NCBI GenBank assembly: GCA_005408345.1
Contig: SEMN01000149.1
Coordinates: 620,001 to 684,000 of the forward strand
Direction: 5' to 3'
DNA length: 64,000 nucleotides
Source: Macquaria australasica
Taxonomy: Eukaryota; Chordata; Actinopteri; Centrarchiformes; Percichthyidae
This document shows positions 24,318-36,100 of this stretch, piece after piece (positions within the stretch are counted from its first letter, which is position 1; each line of letters starts with the position of its first letter). The translations under genes and the position numbers were made by a program. The notes beneath the pieces are model-generated. The model searched no databases. It was not told the origin of the DNA and saw nothing but the letters and a program-made list of their open reading frames with translations.

Positions 24318-25820
24318 CCCGCTCGGAGGAAACACGGCTGTGCAATCAGCAGGAGGGTTCGCAGAGGAGCCTGGTTTTCTGTGAAAAACAATCCGCGGGC
24401 TCTGTCTCCTGCGGTGGTCAGGTGTTCACATGCTCGTGAACGAGCGCAGAGATCACGCAGGCAGCTGGATGCGCGTCCCCGACTCCTGGCCTCAACCTCC
24501 AGCTGGGATAAATGGCGTGGAGTGTGATCACGGACTCGAACTGTTTAAATGTGTGGTAATGTTTTTATTTTGTCTTTTGATTGTTTTTTTACTCATTTGA
24601 AAATAGTCAGGTAAGTCATCACAAGGAAAAACGATAAGGAGGAAAACACGGCCAGGCCTGTATGATCATGAATAATATTACAGTTACAGTTTTAGTAGTT
24701 TATTCCTAATTTCCTGGCTGCTAACTTCAGAGTGTTTAAGACGCAGTTTAGGTTAAGAGATGGAGTGAAAAGTGGTAAAGCCCACAGCTGGAGATGAAAC
24801 CTCTGTAAAGCCATGCTGACTTTTCATTATGAGACTTTATCAGAAAGTGGTTGATTCTGATTTTTGAGACTGTATTTTGTGATGTGTTGAACTGGACTAT
24901 ATCGCAATGTATTCCTCTTATTTGTTTCATTACTTTCACATTAACAGAGATGTTTAACGAAAACATTGTTATATGTAACTTTAATGATTTAATGGTTAAC
25001 TGGCAGCAGAGTTTATAAATGTCCATTAATTTCCGTGGTGAAAAGTACATTTACTCAAGTAGCTACATTTTGAGGTATACCATATTGCACTTTTTACTCC
25101 ACTACATTTATTTGATAACTTTAGTTAGGCTACATTGTAGATTCAGATCAATAATACAAAATATGATCAGCAAATGAATTATGATGGGAATTCACAAGCT
25201 ACCCGGCAGTATAAAGTAATTTAAATATTTAAATTAGCCTCATATTTACTAGCTGCATCATTAAAGTGATTCTTACACATGAATGCATCAGCATTTATAA
25301 AACAATTATATATGTGATTCTGAAATGGGACAGTCTTTATAATGACTACTTTTATTTTTGGTACTTTAAGTATATTTTGATGCTAATACTTTTGTACTTT
25401 TACTCAAGTAAAACTTTGAATGCAGGAAGTTTACTTGTAACAGTATTTCTACACTGTGGTATTGTAACTTTACAGCTGGACTCAGCAGGTTTACTTCATT
25501 TGAACCCGGATGAAGACGCACTAAGGTCGAAACTGGTTGGTTTTGTTTCATGAACAAGTCATGTAACCAACAAAGGCTTTTTAAAAAAACTCCAAAGTGT
25601 TTGATTCATTTGAATTAGAGGAGCTGCTGCTGTGAGCCAATCAGGGTCCAGAGTTTGAATGCTCAGTCACACCATTTTAACTACGCTTACACTAAACATG
25701 ATCATTTAAAAAGTTGTGAAAACAAGAACCTTTAACACAATGAACTCCCCAAACATAAAGGTTGAGAAGCTCAGTAAACTTCAACAGTCAATAAACCAGG
25801 TGGCAGAATGGAAAAGCGCA
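24318..25820. other. fgf1 upstream / nr3c1 downstream spacer
   Basis: About 1.5 kb between the fgf1 coding start and the likely nr3c1 poly(A) site. The first 200 bases are GC-rich and probably include fgf1 5' sequence. The rest is AT-rich and contains the MITE at 25033-25470. I see no additional gene. Confidence 0.45.
25033..25470 (+). mobile_element. Copy of the AAGTACATTTACTCA-type MITE
   Basis: It starts GTGGTGAAAAGTACATTTAC, continues with TTTTTACTCCACTACATTTA, and ends with TTTTGTACTTTTACTCAAGT and TTACTTGTAACAGTATTTCT, preserving left, middle and right parts of the family. It is non-coding. Confidence 0.65.
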
Positions 25821-28800
25821 TTTATTTGATGAACAAGTGCTTGGTGTGATCATGAAAAGTGTCTTACAACAAGCTTACCATTTCCATTGTTCAGAATCAT
25901 ACAGCTAGTAAAGGCAAACATCAGCATACACTTCCTGTTATGATAAGTACCACACAAAGACATACAGATCGACCTTTAATCAATGGAGGATAAGAACAGG
26001 AGTCACACTACAGAAGAGAAATAATACATAGGGTTGGTATAGAAAAACTATTTGGAGACAAATACACCACATTTTCTTTACAATGGATTATATGTACATA
26101 TTCAAAAAAATGTAAGCAAAACAAATTTTTTTTTTTTTTTTAGAGAAAGCATACACCAGTGAAACATGATCTGCCCTTGATAATTCTCAAAAGTTAATGT
26201 CTGCATATGTTTTATACAAAATAGATTTTCAAACAATATTTGGGTAGTGCAAATCTTTTTTTAGATTCAAGCTGGTTGATTACTTTCACAAACAGGTTGT
26301 GTGTGAAAAAGACTGACTCCTATCCTATTCACAGTATTACACAATTTGACCAAAGCATCACGTTAGAGTAAAAAAAAAAATAAAGTGTGTAAAAACAAAA
26401 AAAACTGTACATTGTACATTTGTCTTCTAAGTATACACTGACACATGTTGAATTTGTCTGTACTTGCTTTGGTCACCTTGTAGTCAAACATAAAATAGGC
26501 TTTTTTTTTCTCTGTGTAGTCTTGGTAGACGTATTACTGACTAAGTGTATCTTTTCCTGAAAATCTGGCCTGCAGAGATAAAGTTAAATGTGAATCTCCT
26601 GTATGCAAATAGCTTATACTGGAAAGAAAAAAAGTAAAAAGAAAGAGGAAGCAACCACATCTTGTTATGTGATGGTGATAGATTATCTGTCGTTTCTATT
26701 GCATATTCAGTTGTCCTTCTCAAAAATGTACAAGTAAGTAAGCAAGGATACATTTTTGAGGAAGAAGAGGCAAGTGTGCAATTTCATATAATATACCTGC
26801 TTAAATGAACAGCAGCAGCAGAGATTTGGATACACTGAATGTGAAAGTAACCCATGAGTAACCCCTATGCAGTTAATGAAGATGCTTTTAAACTATTTTG
26901 AATAAACTTCAGAAAGAAAAATAACAAGTATCCGTTTTTTTTCTGAGCTTGGGTATGAATGACGACGGTGGTAGCACATTCCTAAAACTTTACAATTCTG
27001 TTAAGTGAACTTTTTTTTACTGACAAAAAAACAACAACCAAAAGACAGAAAATACACCATGAATCACAGAAGCAGACACATTTTGGGAATCCAAACTGAA
27101 TGTTTTTGGTTCTTCAAGTCAGGACATAAACAACTTAACATGGACAACCACATACTGTGTGAATCAGACATCAAATTTTAACAACCTGAGCATGGGAGCG
27201 GTTCAAGATGTACAATTAGTGCTTTAATATTTGTTGTTGGGCTAGTTTAGCAACAGACCAACAGCAAAACAATTTGACATGTTCCATATTAAATGCAGCT
27301 GTGAGCACTTTGTAGTCGCTCACTTGACATATTTATCCAATTATTTTAAACTGGCAGGCGCAAGAGCATTTTTCTTTTTAAACTAAATGAATTCCTCTTT
27401 AAGGTTCACATTCATGTCAAAAACCTGGATTATTTTGTGCTTTAAACACAAACAACGTGTCAGGGTTATGAAACACACCGATGGCAAACTAAGCTGATGA
27501 AAATGTTGCAGCACATTTCAAATTCCCACTTACTTACACACAACACAAATAAAGGGATACTGACAGACCTACATTACTCTGTGTGATTACACATCTGTGA
27601 GCGTTACAGACACAGCTCAGCTATCACTCATTAATAATCATCTCAATCCAGTGGACTGAAGCGCAGATAATTCTTTTATTAATATATTTTATATCTATTT
27701 GTGGACAAACGTATAATCTTCAATACTGGGAATACTGATACAAACACTGACCGACAAAACAGGAGTTTGGCACTGAAATAGTTCCCAGAGAATAAAAGGA
27801 TCCATTTTGCCTGCCTCCCCGGTCACTTTTACCGTGACACGACTCCATGAGGTGACTGATGCTAAGTGCTTTCAAACATTGGGACTTGACTGCCTAACAG
27901 ACAAACAAATAAACATGCAAATATGCTAAAGACACAGACATTAAGACAAGGTGCCTACAGGGCGTTAAAGGAGCACAAGGGTTAAACACAAGGGGTCAGC
28001 AGCTGTGGGAGGTTTACAGGTTAATGAATCTGCCTGATCAAAAGTGCCGTATACACAAGCCGTTTATCATACAAACTGTTCATTTTAAAGGAATACTCTC
28101 ACATCTGTATGCCAAATATAAAGCTATAGCCAGGAGCCAGTTAGCTTAGCTTAGCATAAAGACTGGAAACAGGGGGAAATAGCTAGCCTGGCTCAGGTTA
28201 AAGGTAACAAACCCTGCTTACTAGAACCTTGTTTGTTTAATAAATACAAAAAACGAAGAATAAAACCAACAATCCATAGCTTTACGGGGGGTTATGTGCC
28301 AAACTGTTTCTTGGTCCAGTAACTTCCTGGAGTCTCTGCTGGTTGCCTGGCAACTGCGCAGAGCCAAGAAATATTCAGAAACATAACCAACCGTATAAAT
28401 GCGAAATTATTGTTCTTCGGCCTTTGTACTGATTAAACAAACGAGAACGTGTATACCGTTGGACAGAGCCAGACTAACCGTTTCCAATCTTTGTGCTAAG
28501 CTAAAGCTAACTGGCTGCTGACTCCAGCTACAGACACGAGTGGTATTAATCTTCTCATCTATCACTCGAAGAAAGCAAATAAGCGCATTTCCCAAAATGT
28601 TAAACTATTCCTTTAGCAACAATGCAAAGGCTTTCAATAATTAATTACCCAAATCAAACCAATACACTGTCGAAGAAGGATCAGCAGTGGCAGAATCACG
28701 ACTGCACGTCTGTCAGTTTTACAAAACAGATTAAAAAAATGAAGGACGGTTATTTTCCAATCAGTTTGAGCCATGTTAGAACTACAGAAATGAGTTTTCC

Positions 28801-30125
28801 TGATGAATTAAAAATGACATAATCTTGCATACACAATAAAATATGCCCTCTCTTCTCTGATTGGTAGACGCAGGTATCTATCACATTCCATTACTGGACT
28901 ACTGGGGCAGGAGTGGGAGCTAAAATAAACACCAAAATGGGCCATTTCCTAACAGAAAACGTTTTCTAACTTCCATCTAAAGTCATATATAAAAGACTGG
29001 CACAGCATAACAGTCTTTCTTCACAGTCTAAAAGCCTTTAGCAGGGTACAAAGTGCTCGAAACGCACTTGTGTGTGATGTGTGCGGGAGATCGCGTGAAA
29101 GGAAGCCGGCTTTGAATATTCTTTCGTAATGATAAGGATCATTTCTACACACGGAGGATGGACCCAGCTGCCACTTCTAAAGCCTTTAACACAGCCTTTA
29201 AAAAGACAAAAAAAAAAAAAAAGGAAAAATGTGCAACTGCATGTTAACATAGTACAAGTACAATCAACATACGATGAAGGTAGACCATGATGGGTTAAAG
29301 AGAAGCACTCCTTGGACAGGTTGGAAGAAATGGCTACGATGATATTTGAAGCAAAAAAGGCACATATTTTTTTCCCTTTTATAACAGACGTGTGTAAACC
29401 TGGAAGAGGTCGGCTTGTGGGAGAAATCATCCTTTGAATGGTGCACGTCCATCAACAATCCAGCAGAATTGTTTAAACGTTCAAAGTATCAATTTTACGC
29501 AATGAAATATGCTTTTTATACGACTGCAGTTTTTTTTCCCCATATGACTGATAAACATTTTGTTACAACCTCCTATAAAAACTAAAAGAGGAACATACAG
29601 TCTAAAAGCCTACTTAAGAGCATGTTATTTATCAAGCTTAGTTACCTTCCCAGGTAACGACGACCTGGAAAATTGTATAAACTGTTACAATTTGAAAATG
29701 TAGAAAATACTATCACAACCTGTACATAGATATTTGTTTTTATCTATTTTAGATATTGTTCTGTATTTGAAGGTAAGAAACCTGAGACAAGATGGATGTT
29801 AGCCTATTTCTCTTTGTGATTATCTTACAAACATTTCCTACTTGTTATGCACTACATCAGACTGCTCAGCAAAACAAAACGCTCTGTGCTCGCTGTCGGG
29901 TTTCTACACAAACATCTCCAGTCTCTCTGCTCTCTCTCCCTCCAGACCCGTAAGCCACTACACAAAGTTGCATACTCGCTCAAAAACAGCAGTCACTCCT
30001 CGCCTCAGATTCTCAGTCCTGTCATCGTCGCTCCTCGGGGGTGGGCGGGGTGGGGTAGTGTGAGGGGGGTGGTGGTGAGGTGATGTGGTGGGATTTTAAG
30101 GCATTGTGTCTGTTACGGGGCAAAG
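25821..30125 (-). other. nr3c1: Probable long 3' UTR of nr3c1
   Basis: The 4.3 kb after the nr3c1 stop is AT-rich, holds many minus-strand ATTTA words and contains no other gene. A minus-strand AATAAA (TTTATT at 25821-25826) is a sensible distal poly(A) signal. Mammalian NR3C1 has a 3' UTR of about this size. Closer signals would give shorter isoforms. A foldback repeat sits inside at 28086-28615. The extent is inferred, not seen. Confidence 0.45.
28086..28615. mobile_element. Foldback (long inverted repeat) MITE, about 530 bp
   Basis: The outer ends TAAAGGAATA (28086-28095) and TATTCCTTTA (28606-28615) are inverted copies. Inner arms at about 28124-28170 and 28480-28530 are also complementary over some 45 bases: the left reads CCAGTTAGCTTAGCTTAGCA and the right, reverse-complemented, CCAGTTAGCTTTAGCTTAGC. 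This is a well-known kind of fish repeat without coding capacity. In the antisense sense it lies within the probable nr3c1 3' UTR. Confidence 0.75.
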
Positions 30126-33100
30126 TCATCTCTGGTGGAAGAGGAGAGGTTTGACGCTCCCGGCCTTGAATTTTGGTAACTGGTTGCTGATGATCTCTGC
30201 CAACATCTCCGGGAACTCCACACTCAGGGATTTATTCACAAAGGTGTAGAAGCAGAAGCTGAGCAGCCCACCGACCATCTGCCCGCACACAGAGGAGAAA
30301 ATATCAGTGGATAATTTACACATTCAGTGTTTAGTGATATGAGAAAATCTATCTTGATATGTTAAACCTTTTATTGGAATATGATGTAACTGATGTATTG
30401 ATAGTGAAATGGTGCATCAACTACAAACATCATTTTAAGTCTGTAATGAATTCCATCATACATGTTTTAAACTGCTGAGGCCAATGTGAAAGTGGATAAT
30501 AATACAACATGGAAAGCTGCGAGCTGTTGCACCAGCATTGTGTAGTGTTTGTAATCTAGTGTGGGAGTTTATTACTGTTGCTTAGTAAAAATGGGCTGCA
30601 CCATACAAGTTAGTTGCAAGTTAAGATGCAACTTAAAACGTACACCTCCCCCGAGGAATCATATCTTTGATGTTTACCCCAGGAGCTAAGGCTGGGTGAT
30701 ATGGAAAATATATTTTTTAATCACAATCTTTTTTTTTTGTATGAGTCGATATGAGTATATATCACAATATACATTAAGATGGTATTTCTTTTGAGCTTAA
30801 ATATTCCTCTAAGCTTAAGATTTGCAAGTAGTAGATTCAGAACCTGAAAAATGACCAAGACTCCTGTGAGCTGGTGATAGAAAATTTGTTCAAAATAAAT
30901 AAATTACACAAAAATAAACAAAAATCCTCAATTACGTCAGCACAAATCCTTATAAATCCTGCAGTGGAAAATGTGTACAGCCACAGATTTCTATATTATT
31001 TTTGTATTTTATTTTATAATTTCTGTAACTTTGTAGTGGTGTGCTATCTTGGCCAGGTCTCCCTTGAAAAAGAGATTTTAAGGGACTTCCTGGTTAAATA
31101 AAGGTTAAACACATAAATAAAAAAATTTAAATTATGTTCATCAGTTAAATTCCCACATTTTCGACCGTGCGACTTTGGATGCTCTCTGTTATTAGCAGTG
31201 GCTTTCTGTCCCATATCACCCAAATGCTGCTCTAGATGAAACATCACACTATGCAGCAATGTTTTGATTATGGTCGGCTGAGTTGAGTTACCGAGTGGTT
31301 ACGATCCCATTTATAGTGCAAATCAAGGTAACTTTACATTATTGGAAAAAAACCCTTCTTTGAACCACATAAAAGCTTTAAACTAATTAATCAGATCAAT
31401 CACAGACAGTGAATCACTGTTTAAGGATTAAGAAAGGTGCAGACTGCACGTGGTCAATAATCAATGCTGATAACATGTAATGCTGATGTCGGAGGATGCA
31501 TTTAGTCTCTGTGTGCTGGATCACTGTACCTCATGCATGGAGTCGAGCAGCTTGGTGAGCTGATAGAAACGCTGCCAGTTCTGGCTGGAGTTCTCCTCAC
31601 GCTTCACGATGGCTTTCCCCAGCTCCTTAATGTACGACATCCGGATGTCGTCGAACACCGCCTGGCTCTTCAGGCCGTCCTTTGGCACTGCGGGAGAGGG
31701 GAGACTAAAGTTCAACATCTGGGACAGAGATAAGGATGATGTACTTTAACCGAGAGCAGGTGCTCGTGCCAATACACACATAAAACTTCCAGCTTTAAAT
31801 TGCAAAGTAGGAAGGACGTTCTTTACATTTTAAATGATCACGTCCATGTTGTGAAGGGAAAACAGCAAATGATTAGCATTTTCAGGCTGCACTCCCAATA
31901 ATATTTAGCAGCACAAAGCACTTACAAGGACACACGCCTGTCAGAACAGAACCAGCACACCCTGAGGAGGGCTGTGTCGACAGTAAGCTGTGTTTAAGCT
32001 ATCTGCAATTATGGTTTTAAATACTTTTTTTCCCATCAACTTGAGTATAATTAGAGTCTTTGTTTAATCCTTTAATTCTCCTGCACTAGATTACCTTTAG
32101 GACACAACATAAAGTGTATCAGTTAAGTGCTCTGGCTGGTGAAATTGGGTGTGTCTATTTTTCTGCATCAAACCAGGTAGACCTATGAAGATTCAGTTCT
32201 TAATTTGCGATAACTGCGTGTTAGTTAGTGAGTCGGGAAAGTGCTGTGATGTGATGTTTTGTCCTGTGCATACTTCAACATTATCTTTCAGCATGCATGC
32301 ACAGTATGCGTGCCGACTGACCCGTGCTGAGCAGCAGCAGGACCTTCATGCACAAATACTCGTCGTGGGAAACCTGCAGCCGCACAAACTCGCTGGAAAT
32401 CTTCAGCATCTGCTCACACTGGTCGGCCATGTAGGGCAGCTTCATCCGCTCCCTGGTGGAATCAGACAGAAATGGTTAAACAGCACATTATTGTTTCTCC
32501 TTAAGTCATAGCTGATTTATGGGGTTGCTTGTGCGGTCTCAATCAGGGAGATGGAGCAGCTCCCCGTAATATCTCCGTAGATTAAATGTTCAAGGTCTTG
32601 CTGCTAACAATTTGTGGGTCCTATTTTAAATCGTTCTGCCAGACCTGAGATTCAGTCTATTAGTTTGTTGGAGTAGAAGGCTGAGAATGCATATTTCAGA
32701 TGAGCGAGTGTCATCTCAGTGATGAAGTAATATTGGGGGTGAAAGTGGGGACAAACTTGTGCAAAAACTTTTGAAATGTGTGCTTAGGAGTTTCTTTTTC
32801 ATTTCAAGTGAACAGAAAATTAATAAGAAATGTACATAAAACATCAGGGCCAAATTCTTGGCCATTATTCATGAAACCACCTTAAAAATTAAATAGTTCT
32901 CCGGGTACTCTGGCTTCCTCCCACAATCCAAAGTCATGCAGGTTAGGTAACTGACGACTGTGAGTGTGAATGGTTGTCTGTCTCTATGTGTCAGCACTGT
33001 GATTGACTGGCGACCTGTCCAGGGTGTACCCCGCCTCTCACCCAATGTCAGCTGGGATCGGTTCCAGCCCCCTGCGACCCTCTAAGGATAAGCGGTATAG

Positions 33101-36100
33101 ATAATGGACGGATGGATAGTTGAATACCAAACTGAGAAGGATTGTTTGCCATAATTAAATGCTGTAGTTGAATTTTGTTTGGAGGCCGACTGACAAATAG
33201 AGAACATAACATCATCACATATTAATTATGATCAGATCAACTTTCAGCTTGTGATTATGAAAGAAAAAGAAGGAAAAAAGCAAAAGGCCTGTTACAGCCC
33301 TAAGCATGGTAGCTGAGCGACTGCTCACTACACTCAGAGCGCTGTTTACCAACAGAGTCATCAAGTCTATAAGAAGGATGAAACACTGATTACTGATGAC
33401 AGCCGATAGATACCGTTTGATTCTCGGGAGATACGACTCACACGCAGCACAGAGAAGAGAGCTGCACTGACATACATAAACAAACAGATGCATGAGTTGG
33501 CTGACTGATGGCATAAAAAAAAAAAAAAAAATCAAAGGCTGGAAAATATCACTTCAGTGCTCGATTCATGTGAGGTGCAAATAAAGACTCCATCTCCCAG
33601 GCCATGGTATTGTATATTCTAACGTTCACTGTTAATAATCATAAAATACTGACACGTGATTTCACCTGGAGGATTTTAAACACATAAGCGTAGTACTACT
33701 TTTGGTATCAAAATAAACAACAAGGGTTAGACCTATACATGGAATGAAAATGGATCGATACACACTCGTTGATGACGAGGTCCGGAGCGAAGCAGAGCAT
33801 GTTGCCGTTGCACTGCTGGTAAGACCTCCAGCCCAGACCAAAAGACATGAGGAAGAGCCAGGAGCACTGCAGCAGAGTCATCTGGTCGTCCAGGTGCAGG
33901 TTCCTGAAACCTGAAGGGAAGGACATGGAAATACTTCAACCGACTACCAATACAGTCACAACGTGCGAGAGGGTGTGGGGGTGAAAGTGACAATGAAGAG
34001 TAACCAAATGAAAAAATGGTAAATTATTTAGATGTCCAGTAAAAATGTGATCTTAAGCAGGTGATACTTTGTAAAAGCAGAATCTGGTTGATACAACTAC
34101 ATTTTACCCAATTTATTTGTTCAAGTGAGCACCGTAATCAGATTTCCCTCTGTTTACCAAACGTGCCTATGTGTCATCTTAGCCCCAGATGGAGCAGATC
34201 CAGATCCAGTGCCAGTGTTGGTTCACACAAATCAAAGCTGAGAAGATTACAATGCATTACAATATCTCCTGCTCTTAGCTAACACTTGTCAAATACTCAT
34301 GCTTCCAATCTGTTGTGCGCCATTACAATAACATGTGATTGCACATACTGGCTGCATTTTGGGTTGAGTGTGGTGTTACACATTGCCTGAAATACCAAAC
34401 AATGAGTGCACATTATAAACTTGCCTTTTTCTTTTTTTCTCCCTCTTATTTGTGGGATATCAAGTGCAACTCTTAAATACTGAGTTTACATGTACATAGA
34501 TGTCATTACAGAAAGAGAAGGTATCTGTGTTAAAGAGTTTTCTTTGGAAACTTGTTGCAACTGCAGATTAACCTCAATGTGTTACACCCTTCTCGTTGCT
34601 AACTCACCAATATAAAACTGCCTCAATCTCACCATACACAGTCCACTCCCACTGCAAAGCACACATTTACACTCCTACTAGCAGAGTACACTACTGACCT
34701 GGCAGAGCCTTGGCCCACTTGACAGCAGAGATGACCTGCCGGCCGCCCAGCCTGTTGAGGGTGGTCATGAGGCGGGTGGAGGTGTCGGGCAGGGTGCTGT
34801 CGTAGCCGGCGTAGATGGTGTCCGGCTCGATGGCCTTCAGCAGGGACAGCATCGTGGGAACCAGTTGAGGCATGCACTTGGGTACCAGGGAGCGAGCCTC
34901 AACTGGCGGAGAAGGAGTCAACTCGGGTGGGTTGCTCGGCTGGACGCCCTTTAATCGGTTCAACTTCTTGGTTTTGCGTGCTGCAGAAGAGGAAACAGGG
35001 GTGAGCGCAGAGTTAAGTGAAATAAAGACAAAAGGTGAAGAAGAGACAGGAGCAATACACAGGTTTGCCGTTATCCATGTGGTTAACATGTACCTTCCAG
35101 GTTCATGCCTGCCATCAGACACTTGCGGAAGCGGCAGGCTGGGCAGTTCTTCCTCCTGATCTTGTCTATTATGCAGTCGTTCCTCCCAGCACACAGGTAA
35201 TTATGCTGCCCTGAGGTACACAGAGGAGGAAGATGAATCCGTTATTTACCTTCATTGCTGTAGCAAACATCCTGGGAGGGGGGGACTAATTAGCTGTATC
35301 ACAGTATCACAGTTTACTTTGTAATGATCATGCCTCCAACTTAAAATAATAATGACTCCAGCATTTGAGCAAACGAATGTGACACAGATTAGTGATGAAT
35401 GAGTTGATCACAGGCGATGAATAAATCAGTGAGGAAATAATGGCGTCTTTGTACCTTCCACTGCTCTCTTGAAGAAGACCTTGCAGCTGCCACAGGTGAG
35501 AACGCCATAGTGGCAGCCTGAAGCCTCGTCAGAGCACACCAGGCAGATTTTATGAGTGCCGCTCTTTCCCTGCGCCGAGGATGTAGCGGTGACCGCTTCC
35601 TGTCTGGAGATAGCACTGGAGGGAGAGAGCGGAGACAGAGCAGAGAAATGTCAGGGGTATTCAGTCTCTCCTAAAAAGGTTCCCTGAGGTTTTGATCTCT
35701 AGTAGCGCTATGGAGCTGTTTTTCTATGAGTGCGTCCCCTTTTTCTTTGTCTTGTGCATGCAAGGACGCACACGGGCATGCACGTTTCTCTCAATGGTGT
35801 TACACAATTGTACTGATTTACGGGTGGCGGTAATGCCAAGATATGCAGCAATGCGCCAGCAAAGGCAGGAAAGAAGAAAACTGCTTGCTAGAAAACATGG
35901 ATGTAAACAATGCAGATTTCAAACTTTTAAGGGAAAATCAGCTTTGTACGTGTTTTACGAGGAAGAAAAAGCAGTGATCATGTTTGTTAGACTTCAAGGA
36001 TACACACAATGCGTTTTGGTGAGTAAAACTGTATGTAAACATAACTTTTGTTTATTTATAAGAAAACTCCACAGGACTCCTTTAACCATAAAAAAAATAC

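Noticed and set aside
24318..24335. Six in-frame codons upstream of the fgf1 ATG, beginning with GTG
   Set aside because: The codon at 24335-24333 is GTG, not ATG. The ATG at 24317 yields a length close to the mammalian protein.
29842..30083. Two overlapping plus-strand open frames just beyond the nr3c1 stop
   Set aside because: They overlap each other in different frames, sit in the antisense of the 3' UTR and end in a G/T-rich low-complexity run.
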